Below, one piece after another: positions 1-5,445 of a DNA stretch of 7,732 nucleotides. The notes beneath the pieces were generated by a model. That model was not told the origin of the DNA, did no database searches, and saw nothing but the letters and a program-made list of their open reading frames with translations. Source of the stretch: Pseudobdellovibrionaceae bacterium. Lineage in GTDB: Bacteria > Bdellovibrionota > Bdellovibrionia > Bdellovibrionales > Bdellovibrionaceae. Numbering within the stretch: position 1 is the first letter of the stretch; each line of letters opens with the position of its first letter. The translations under genes were made by a program, and so were the position numbers. Where the stretch lies: NCBI GenBank assembly GCA_014376325.1, contig JACMRP010000389.1, positions 1 to 7,732 of the forward strand. Reading direction: 5' to 3'.

Positions 1-122
1 ACCTGCCAAGCCGGTACAGTATGGTTTTTCTTCGTCTCATTTTCGGGATCAATCCATTTCGCCCATGCTAAAGACCCGACGAACACGCTAACTAACAATA
101 GACTTAAGAATATTTTGCGCAT
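1..122 (-). CDS. N-terminus of an exported protein of unknown function (cut by the left edge)
   Basis: Forty complete codons can be read from an ATG at 122-120 to the window edge with no stop. The product starts MRKIFLSLLLVSVF: a short basic n-region (R2, K3), then a hydrophobic core (about residues 4-18), then A19-W20-A21, a good signal peptidase I site (AxA). The predicted mature protein starts KWIDPENETKK and is polar. There is no cysteine near the cleavage site, so it is not a lipoprotein in the part seen. The start is supported by a strong Shine-Dalgarno sequence (AAGAGG) located in the last codons of topA, 6 bases before the ATG. Only 3 bases separate the topA stop codon from this ATG, so the two are probably translated from one mRNA. 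Forty residues are too few to assign a family. The reading frame and signal peptide are seen directly; export to the periplasm or beyond is inferred. Confidence 0.72.
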   Translation of the reverse strand, partial: MRKIFLSLLLVSVFVGSLAWAKWIDPENETKKNHTVPAWQ

Positions 123-125
123 GAC

Positions 126-2999
126 TTACCTCTTCTTGCGTTTCTGTCTGGAAACAACTTTCGTCACGTTTAGCTTGGACTTCAGCGCGGACTTGCTTCG
201 GAACTTAGATCGACCGGTTTTTTTTGCACTGGCAAGAGCCGCGAAGGCCGCATCCGTTTCGGCATCGGAATCGTCTTCCGCCCCATCTTCAGCGGCCGCT
301 TCCACAACTGTGGGTTCCGCCTTTTTAACCACTTTTTTTGCCGGCGCTTTCTTAGACTTTGCGGTCTTCGATTTCGTTTCGGCTTTAGGTGCGGCGTCGG
401 GCTTAGATTTCGCCTTCGATTTCGCCTTGCCCTTCGCTTTCGGAGGCGTCATCGGGCCCGCCTTCTCCGTAATCAAATCGATGGCTTGTTGCAAAGTCAC
501 CGTGTCCGGCGTCGTGCCTTCTGGCAACGACACATTTGTTTTACCTGACTTCAAGTAAGGCCCGTAAGGACCGTTGAATATTTGAATCATGTCACCGCTG
601 ATTGGATGCGCGCCCATATCTTTTAATGGTGCCGCACGACCGCGACCCTTCTTCGGCATCGCGAGCATTTCGAGCGCCCGCGCCAAAGTCATATCAAAGA
701 TACTCTCGCCTTTCGGGATAGACCGATAATCCCCGTCACATACGACGAATGGACCAAATCTTCCGAGCCCGGCTTTAATATCTTTTTGCGTTCCGGGATG
801 TGCCCCCAAAGTTTTCGGAAGCATCAGCAAATCCAAAGCCTGTTGTAAAGTCACGTCTTCAGGCTGAATACCAGGAGGCAGTGACGAACGTTTAGGTTTA
901 TCATTGTCAGGATCCACGTCACCGAGTTGCACGTAAGGACCATAGCGCCCGTTCAAAACGTAAACTGGCAAATCCGTCTTCGGATCTTTGCCGAGGGCAT
1001 CCGCACCGTTGATTTTTTGATCGATCAATCGTTCCGCAATGGCTGGAGTAATATCCGCCGGCGATTCACTTTCAGGAAGTGATGCGCTCACCGGTTGACC
1101 GTCGCGCTCGCTCGTTAAATAAGCGCCGTAACGACCGACGTGAAAATTGTATTTTTCCATACCTTCAAGTTGAATCGTGCGAGCTTTTTCTGGATCAATT
1201 TTATCGCCTTGAGCTTCTACTTGTTCCTTGAGGCCGTTCGGACCGAAGTAAACCGACTTCAAATATTTTTCTGATTCCATTTCGCCATCAGCAATGCTGT
1301 CAAGCGAGCGTTCCATTTCGGACGTGAAACCTAAATCAACGTACTGGGGCAGGTAACTGCTTAGTAATTTAGACACAACCATCGCGGTGAATGTTGGCAC
1401 CAAGGCAGTTCCGTGTCGACGAACGTAACCTCGGTCTATAATGGTTCCGATGACCGAAGCGTACGTCGACGGACGGCCGATTCCTTCTCGCTCCATTGTT
1501 TGCACCAAACTTGCTTCCGTGTAACGAGCTGGGGGCTTCGTTTCGTGCGAGGTTGGGTCTACTTTCGTCGCGGTTACGGCATCTTTGACTTTCAGTGCCG
1601 GCAATCGCACTTCTCGCTCCGAAAGTTCAGCTTCAGGATCATCGCTGCCTTCAACGTAGGCTCGTAAGAAGCCAGGAAATTCAATCGTCATCCCCGAAGC
1701 GCCGAATTGCGCTTCGCCTACTTGGATTTTTGCGTTCACTTGTTTTTGTCGGGCGTCGACCATTTGACTTGCGATGGTGCGCTTCCAAATCAAATCATAA
1801 AGTTTAAACTGCGTTCCAATCAGGCCGGTTTCATCGGGATCCACGAATTGATTGCCGGCTGGACGAATCGCTTCATGGGCTTCCTGCGCGCCCTTCACTT
1901 TTTTAGCGGCATAAGAGCGAGGTGCCGGCGGAAGATATTCTTTCCCGTACTTACTTTGAATTCCGTTTCTAGAAGCTGTGATCGCCTCGGTCGACAAGAA
2001 AGTCGAATCAGTTCTCATGTAAGTGATGAAACCTTGCTCATAAAGTTTTTGCGCAACCTGCATCGTTTCGCGTGAACTCAGTCCTAGCTTACGATTGGCT
2101 TCCTGCTGCAGAGTCGAAGTAATAAATGGTGCCGCCGGTCTGCGGGTGGTGGGTTTTTCTTCAACTTCAGAAACGGCCCATGCTCCCGAACGAATATTCG
2201 AAACCAATTCGCTCGCGCGCGTTTCGTCCATGACCAAGACATCTTTGCCGGCGCTTAACTTACCGGTGGTGCCATCAAAATCTTTACCGGTCGCGATCCG
2301 CTGACTTTTCAAATGCTGAAGGCGGGCCTCAAAGTCGACTCCGTCTTTATTCAGAAACGCGAGCACTCCCCAGTAGCTAGAAGTTTTAAAACGGATTCTT
2401 TCGTGTTCGCGTTCTACGATCAGTCGAACCGCAACTGACTGGACTCGGCCCGCAGATAAACCGTAAGCCACTTTTTTCCAGATCAGTGGAGAAATCGTAT
2501 AACCAACCAGTCGATCCAGAACACGGCGGGACTCTTGGGCCTTCACTAAGTTAAAATCAATTTCTCTGGTATCGCTAAGTGACTTCAGAATCGCTTCTTT
2601 AGTGATCTCGTGAAACACCATGCGCTTCGTCGGCATCTTTGGCTTTAACACTTCCATCAAATGCCAACTGATGCTTTCACCTTCTCTGTCTTCGTCCGTC
2701 GCTAGGTAAAGTTCTGAACAGCCTTCCAGCTTATCGCGAAGATTTTTGACGACCTTCGTTTTATCTTTCGGAATGCAGTACAGAGGCTCGAAATGTTTAT
2801 CAACGTTGACGCCTAACTGCGCCCACTTTTCTTTTTTTACTTTTTCCGGAATATCCTTTGCGGACTGTGGCAAGTCGCGGATGTGTCCCATACAAGATTC
2901 TACGATATAGTCTTTGCCCAGAAACTTACGGATCGTCTTCGCTTTCGTCGGGGATTCGACGATTACGAGTTTCATGCCTTCGGCCGGTTTTTTCGCCAT
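126..2999 (-). CDS. topA: DNA topoisomerase I (type IA)
   Basis: Type IA topoisomerase of 957 residues (E. coli TopA has 865). It relaxes negative supercoils by cutting one strand through a 5'-phosphotyrosine bond, in the cytoplasm. The Toprim domain (about 9-125) has the catalytic Glu15 in VIVESPTKAKTI and the metal-binding D102-x-D104-x-E106 in ATDEDREGE. The active tyrosine is Y327 in GFITYMRTDS, with R329 beside it. A second family motif, GIGRPSTYASVI, lies at 506-517. The C-terminal part has four glycine/aromatic repeats (near 623, 684, 746 and 809; for example NGRYGPYVQLG), each followed by a 'SLPxG' type turn. There are no four-cysteine zinc fingers. The last 105 residues are a low-complexity tail: Lys/Ala-rich (853-894), acidic (896-916), then very basic, ending RQKRKKR. 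The ATG at 2999 has AAAGG 9 bases upstream (3009-3013). M9 is a possible alternative start just before the Toprim strand. It is divergent from the HAD gene and leads a probable two-gene transcript. Confidence 0.98.
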   Translation of the reverse strand: MAKKPAEGMKLVIVESPTKAKTIRKFLGKDYIVESCMGHIRDLPQSAKDIPEKVKKEKWAQLGVNVDKHFEPLYCIPKDKTKVVKNLRDKLEGCSELYLATDEDREGESISWHLMEVLKPKMPTKRMVFHEITKEAILKSLSDTREIDFNLVKAQESRRVLDRLVGYTISPLIWKKVAYGLSAGRVQSVAVRLIVEREHERIRFKTSSYWGVLAFLNKDGVDFEARLQHLKSQRIATGKDFDGTTGKLSAGKDVLVMDETRASELVSNIRSGAWAVSEVEEKPTTRRPAAPFITSTLQQEANRKLGLSSRETMQVAQKLYEQGFITYMRTDSTFLSTEAITASRNGIQSKYGKEYLPPAPRSYAAKKVKGAQEAHEAIRPAGNQFVDPDETGLIGTQFKLYDLIWKRTIASQMVDARQKQVNAKIQVGEAQFGASGMTIEFPGFLRAYVEGSDDPEAELSEREVRLPALKVKDAVTATKVDPTSHETKPPARYTEASLVQTMEREGIGRPSTYASVIGTIIDRGYVRRHGTALVPTFTAMVVSKLLSSYLPQYVDLGFTSEMERSLDSIADGEMESEKYLKSVYFGPNGLKEQVEAQGDKIDPEKARTIQLEGMEKYNFHVGRYGAYLTSERDGQPVSASLPESESPADITPAIAERLIDQKINGADALGKDPKTDLPVYVLNGRYGPYVQLGDVDPDNDKPKRSSLPPGIQPEDVTLQQALDLLMLPKTLGAHPGTQKDIKAGLGRFGPFVVCDGDYRSIPKGESIFDMTLARALEMLAMPKKGRGRAAPLKDMGAHPISGDMIQIFNGPYGPYLKSGKTNVSLPEGTTPDTVTLQQAIDLITEKAGPMTPPKAKGKAKSKAKSKPDAAPKAETKSKTAKSKKAPAKKVVKKAEPTVVEAAAEDGAEDDSDAETDAAFAALASAKKTGRSKFRSKSALKSKLNVTKVVSRQKRKKR
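406..441. repeat. Tandem 12-base repeat in the topA tail
   Basis: On the plus strand, GATTTCGCCTTC (406-417) is followed directly by GATTTCGCCTTG (418-429) and then by the diverged copy CCCTTCGCTTTC (430-441). On the coding (minus) strand this encodes the alternating Lys-Ala/Gly/Ser stretch KGKAKSKAKSK of the TopA C-terminal tail. Such a repeat can gain or lose 12-base units without a frameshift, so the tail length may vary between strains. The repeat is seen directly; the variability is inferred. Confidence 0.7.
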
Positions 3000-3008
3000 T
3001 TTTTGGTA

Positions 3009-3013
3009 CCTTT
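3009..3013 (-). promoter_or_regulatory. Shine-Dalgarno sequence of topA
   Basis: The minus strand reads AAAGG, then nine bases (TACCAAAAA), then the ATG ending at 2999. This spacing suits ribosome binding and supports the first ATG of topA over the internal M9. Confidence 0.6.
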
Positions 3014-3042
3014 ATGTGAACGTCAAAATTCATGCAGGCGCT

Positions 3043-3072
3043 ACTAATATATAGACAAAACTCTGAGTCTAT
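3043..3072 (-). promoter_or_regulatory. Possible topA promoter region overlapping an inverted repeat
   Basis: The minus strand has TATATATTAG around 3044-3053, a plausible -10 element that would give a leader of about 40 bases before the topA ATG. No good -35 hexamer is visible at 16-18 bases from it. The same stretch contains the inverted repeat ATAGAC (3051-3056) / GTCTAT (3067-3072), with a 10-base centre that itself contains CTCTGAG. An operator overlapping the topA promoter is possible, but the arms are short and this is a weak inference. Confidence 0.3.
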
Positions 3073-3080
3073 TCGGACAA

Positions 3081-3109
3081 GTGCGCAAGCACAAATTTTG
3101 ACTGTGCGC
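3081..3109. repeat. Cluster of short GC-rich repeats between the divergent genes
   Basis: GTGC (3081-3084) and GCAC (3089-3092) form an inverted repeat around GCAA. GCACA (3089-3093) also pairs with TGTGC (3103-3107). The hexamer GTGCGC occurs directly repeated at 3081 and 3104, 23 bases apart, which is close to two helical turns. These lie in the middle of the divergent topA/HAD spacer and could bind a regulator. No known operator was recognised. Confidence 0.3.
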
Positions 3110-3138
3110 TTCCTAATCGCCCCTGATTACAAACAACT

Positions 3139-3144
3139 TATAAT
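3139..3144 (+). promoter_or_regulatory. Consensus -10 box (TATAAT) of the HAD phosphatase gene
   Basis: A perfect TATAAT lies 17 bases before the HAD start codon. Transcription would begin near 3150-3152, leaving a leader of only about 10-12 bases. No convincing -35 hexamer lies 16-18 bases upstream (the sequence there is close to AATCGCC). Activity may therefore need an activator, or the hexamer may be fortuitous. The TTGACT at 3098-3103 is 35 bases away, too far to be its partner. Confidence 0.4.
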
Positions 3145-3161
3145 CTGGGTATGATAGGGAC

Positions 3162-3935
3162 ATGCAAAACCTAGCGCAGTTCAGTGCAAAAATAAAATTC
3201 GTCCTCACCGACATCGATGACACTTTAACGGATGACGGTCTGCTAGGACCTGAGGCCTACCAAGCTCTCTGGAATTTGCACGATGCCGGAATCAAAGTAG
3301 TTCCCATCACGGGGCGACCTGCCGGCTGGTGCGAAATGATCGCGAGGCAATGGCCCGTCGCGGCCGTCGTCGGAGAAAACGGCGGATTTTACTTTCGTTA
3401 TGCGGATAAAAAAATGCAAAGGCATTTTTATTTTGATCAAGAAGTTCAAAATAAAAATCGCGGCAAGCTGGACCTTCTGGAAAAAAAAATTCTCAAAGAG
3501 GTTCCGGGAAGCGCCATCGCCAGCGACCAATTCTGCCGACTTATGGATTTAGCCATCGACTTCTGCGAAGACGTCCCTCAATTGCCAAAGACGTCAGTCC
3601 AAAAAATCGTTTCCATTTTTGAGGACGCTGGCGCTGAAGCTAAGGTCAGTTCGATCCACGTCAACGGTTGGTTCGGCAAGTATGACAAGCTGACGATGTC
3701 GCTAAAGCTTTTAGAAACTGAATTTGGGGTCAACCAGACGGAAGCTAAACATCAGTGCGCGTTTAGCGGCGATTCCCCTAACGACGAGCCTATGTTTGCC
3801 TACTTCCCGCATTCATTCGCGGTCGCAAACATCCAAAACTTTATCCAAGATATAAAAAACAAACCCACCTACATTGCTTCCGCGAAGGGTGGGCTTGGTT
3901 TTGCTGAAATAGCGCGCCAAATTTTAAAAAACTAA
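3162..3935 (+). CDS. HAD-superfamily hydrolase, subfamily IIB (probable sugar-phosphate phosphatase)
   Basis: A cytoplasmic phosphatase of 257 residues, the usual length for HAD-IIB enzymes. All four HAD motifs are visible: I, LTDIDDT with nucleophile D17 and acid/base D19; II, T50 in PITGRP; III, K176 in KYDKLTM; IV, GDSPNDEPMF with D204 and D208 binding magnesium. The region between motifs II and III (about 80-170) fits a C2-type cap, which sets the substrate. The pattern is nearest to the Cof, sucrose-phosphate and mannosyl-3-phosphoglycerate phosphatase group, but the substrate cannot be read from the sequence. The ATG at 3162 is the only reasonable start: an in-frame TAA lies at 3141-3143 and the next Met is residue 59. 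The only Shine-Dalgarno-like sequence, AGGGA (3156-3160), is a single base from the ATG, unusually close. It has no signal peptide. It diverges from topA and converges on the lipoprotein gene with a 4-base overlap of their ends. Confidence 0.9.
   Translation: MQNLAQFSAKIKFVLTDIDDTLTDDGLLGPEAYQALWNLHDAGIKVVPITGRPAGWCEMIARQWPVAAVVGENGGFYFRYADKKMQRHFYFDQEVQNKNRGKLDLLEKKILKEVPGSAIASDQFCRLMDLAIDFCEDVPQLPKTSVQKIVSIFEDAGAEAKVSSIHVNGWFGKYDKLTMSLKLLETEFGVNQTEAKHQCAFSGDSPNDEPMFAYFPHSFAVANIQNFIQDIKNKPTYIASAKGGLGFAEIARQILKN
3852..3896 (-). terminator. Probable intrinsic terminator of the lipoprotein gene, inside the HAD coding sequence
   Basis: Read on the minus strand, CCCACC (3893-3888) pairs with GGTGGG (3869-3864), and two further A-T pairs lie beyond one mismatch. 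A nested CTTC/GAAG hairpin (3887-3877) sits inside. The stem is followed directly by TTTGTTTTTTAT (3863-3852), a good U tract. It lies 36 bases past the lipoprotein stop codon and inside the last 28 codons of the HAD gene. In the plus direction the same stem is followed by CTTGGTTTTG, which is much poorer, so it should act mainly on the minus-strand transcript. Confidence 0.6.
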
Positions 3936-5248
3936 TTCACGTATTTGCTGACGACGTTTTTGAACCAATTTTTTCCAATATCCGATTCGACCAAAGCCGG
4001 ATTCTGGATCGAGTCCTTCATAAACTTTGTGTGGACCGCAAAATCAGGATACGCCAACAATATATTTGTTTGGGTTATTGGAGTTTTCCAATCCGCCGGC
4101 ACGAAGAAGCCCAGTGATTTTCCGTTGTTGTCGTACGAAGACGGATTAATATCGCTTATATCGATGTCATAGGCATATTTAACGTCTTTCTGCACCGGCA
4201 CGTAAAGCAGCGTACGATATCGTTTAATCGAAAGCCCTTTGCGGACGCTCAACAAATTGCTTTTTCCATCGAGTTCCGTCACCGTGATCCGCGCGACTAG
4301 TTTGTTATCAACCGCCGTGGTCGTGTCGTCAAAAATAATCAGATCTGAATTCCTACTAACATTGTCTATTGAACTCAATAGCGTGCTTCCTTTGTAAAGC
4401 TCGTACTTAATCTTCGCGTTACCGGCAAACATCGCTTCTGACTTGAACAAGCTCTGGTTGCTTACCCAGTTATCGCGACCGCGAACGCTACCGTCAAAAA
4501 CGCCGACTAACTTATGCTTGTAACCGGCTTCTTTTTTCTTAGCAGCATACTCAATCACGATTTTGTTCAGCTCGCCGATGCTAGAATAAGTCTCGATCAC
4601 TTTAATGTTGGAAACGAAATCGTCATAATCAGAGTCAGAGTTTACCGGAACGTCCTCGTACGCTAAAGTAGCTTGGTTATCCTGGTCGTTAAAAGTTAAG
4701 ACCGGACAAGGCGTTTCGCTAATTTTTTTCTTATCTAAAACTCCGGTTGCCGTCGCCACCGCATTGGTGCATTTATATTGCGCCGAATTCGAGTAGGTCA
4801 CTAAAGATGTGTCCTTGGTCGACGTAGGACAAGAAAGAGTCTCTTTCGAAGTTCCTATGTCGATGAACCAAAGATCACCGTTCAAATATTTTCCACAATT
4901 TACATCGCAGAGCCCCTCTTTGCCGGCAGGCGTACGTTCGGTACGACCTGTTTGGACCGCGACGCCGTTGGTGCAACGGTATTCTTTTGCTAAGTTAAAA
5001 ACGTTAAACTGATTGCCGACACCAACCGTGCAAACAACGAGTTCGCGTTCTTGCCCAACTTGCGAAAGCCAAAGTTCGCCTTCTTTTTTATTTTCCAGTT
5101 CACACATTTTTTCTGTGGCAACGATGCCTTTTTCAGAAGCTAGTTGTTGCTCGGCCTCTTTGAAAGCAACCGGCGAGCAGTTTTGAAATCCGGATACTAA
5201 CAACAGAGTAGTGACTGTAAGTGGTCCCCACTTTTTTACTGATTTCAT
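3932..5248 (-). CDS. Exported, probably lipid-anchored protein with a duplicated four-cysteine module; family not recognised
   Basis: A 438-residue protein of unknown function. The N-terminus has lysines (K2, K5, K6), a hydrophobic stretch (about 10-19) and then GFQNC24S, which looks like a lipoprotein signal with an atypical lipobox (N, not G/A/S, before the cysteine). Residues 49-181 hold two copies of a module of about 65 residues with four cysteines each: C49, C73, C92, C114 and C118, C140, C160, C181. The copies share G(E/D)LW, a cysteine after (R/K)E, Y(R/K)CTN and VAxxTG. Two disulfides per module are likely in the periplasm or at the surface. Residues 182-438 have no cysteine, are acidic and polar, and look strand-rich. 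The ATG at 5248 has a strong Shine-Dalgarno sequence (AAGGGGG, 5253-5259). The gene ends tail to tail with the HAD gene. Role unknown; a surface adhesin or envelope protein is only a guess. Confidence 0.85.
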   Translation of the reverse strand: MKSVKKWGPLTVTTLLLVSGFQNCSPVAFKEAEQQLASEKGIVATEKMCELENKKEGELWLSQVGQERELVVCTVGVGNQFNVFNLAKEYRCTNGVAVQTGRTERTPAGKEGLCDVNCGKYLNGDLWFIDIGTSKETLSCPTSTKDTSLVTYSNSAQYKCTNAVATATGVLDKKKISETPCPVLTFNDQDNQATLAYEDVPVNSDSDYDDFVSNIKVIETYSSIGELNKIVIEYAAKKKEAGYKHKLVGVFDGSVRGRDNWVSNQSLFKSEAMFAGNAKIKYELYKGSTLLSSIDNVSRNSDLIIFDDTTTAVDNKLVARITVTELDGKSNLLSVRKGLSIKRYRTLLYVPVQKDVKYAYDIDISDINPSSYDNNGKSLGFFVPADWKTPITQTNILLAYPDFAVHTKFMKDSIQNPALVESDIGKNWFKNVVSKYVN

Positions 5249-5252
5249 ACGT

Positions 5253-5259
5253 CCCCCTT
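5253..5259 (-). promoter_or_regulatory. Strong Shine-Dalgarno sequence of the lipoprotein gene
   Basis: The minus strand reads AAGGGGG followed by ACGT and the ATG at 5248-5246. The AAGG core is about 7 bases from the start, which fixes this start and suggests efficient translation. Confidence 0.7.
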
Positions 5260-5311
5260 GGCTCTATTTCATTGTCGTCCATAATTTTGAAAATTGGAAG
5301 TGGTTGAATGT

Positions 5312-5338
5312 ACGAAGCTTTATTGAATAAAAGTTCGT
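5312..5338. repeat. 27-base imperfect palindrome upstream of the lipoprotein gene (possible operator)
   Basis: The arms ACGAA (5312-5316) and TTCGT (5334-5338), and TTTATT (5319-5324) and AATAAA (5326-5331), are symmetrical about G5325. Only the two positions between the arm segments fail to pair, so 11 of 13 positions match. A single central base makes a stable RNA hairpin less likely than a dimeric protein-binding site. It lies about 64 bases before the lipoprotein ATG, where an operator would be expected. No known regulator motif is recognised. Confidence 0.45.
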
Positions 5339-5343
5339 CAAAT

Positions 5344-5374
5344 GAAACCACCTGCGGACAAGGCTGGTGGCTCC
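5344..5374 (-). terminator. Weak terminator-like hairpin downstream of the ABC transporter
   Basis: In the minus-strand RNA, GGAGCCACC (5374-5366) pairs with GGUGGUUUC (5352-5344) as nine pairs including two G-U pairs, around a 13-base loop. Only AUUUG follows, so the U tract is poor. The plus-strand version loses the two G-U pairs (they become A-C), so the structure favours minus-strand transcripts, as expected for the transporter's 3' end. Confidence 0.35.
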
Positions 5375-5426
5375 GACGGCAAGCGAAAATCTTCTAGACG
5401 TTCACATATGAGATTTGAACTTATCA

Positions 5427-5443
5427 TTTCTCAGTCCGAGAAA
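5427..5443 (-). other. Small hairpin directly after the ABC transporter stop codon
   Basis: TTTCTC and GAGAAA form a six-pair perfect inverted repeat with a five-base loop, starting two bases after the transporter's stop codon. No T run follows on the minus strand (TGATAAG), so it may stabilise the mRNA 3' end rather than terminate transcription. Confidence 0.35.
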
Positions 5444-5445
5444 CC

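Larger units (their letters stand above)
5249..5445. other. Intergenic region between the ABC transporter and the lipoprotein gene
   Basis: This 197-base stretch has no supported gene. It separates two minus-strand genes and should hold the transporter's terminator and the lipoprotein promoter. It contains a hairpin directly after the transporter stop, a second GC-rich hairpin, and two AT-rich palindromes, listed separately where worthwhile. A TTGACG (minus strand, 5337-5342) resembles a -35 box, but no matching -10 lies at the right distance, so no promoter is called. Confidence 0.6.

Noticed and set aside
115..2304. Several plus-strand open frames of 69-147 codons opposite topA
   Set aside because: They lie entirely antisense to a strongly supported gene, have low-complexity or unrelated translations, and mirror the topA codon pattern.
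3098..3103. TTGACT as the -35 box for the HAD promoter
   Set aside because: It is 35 bases from the TATAAT, and no -10-like hexamer lies 16-18 bases downstream of it.
3243..3530. 95-codon minus-strand frame opposite the HAD gene
   Set aside because: It lies fully inside the HAD coding sequence on the other strand and its product has no recognisable domain.
5133..5351. 72-codon minus-strand frame spanning the start of the lipoprotein gene
   Set aside because: It begins at a GTG without a good ribosome site and overlaps the lipoprotein signal peptide in another frame, where the lipoprotein has the strong Shine-Dalgarno sequence.
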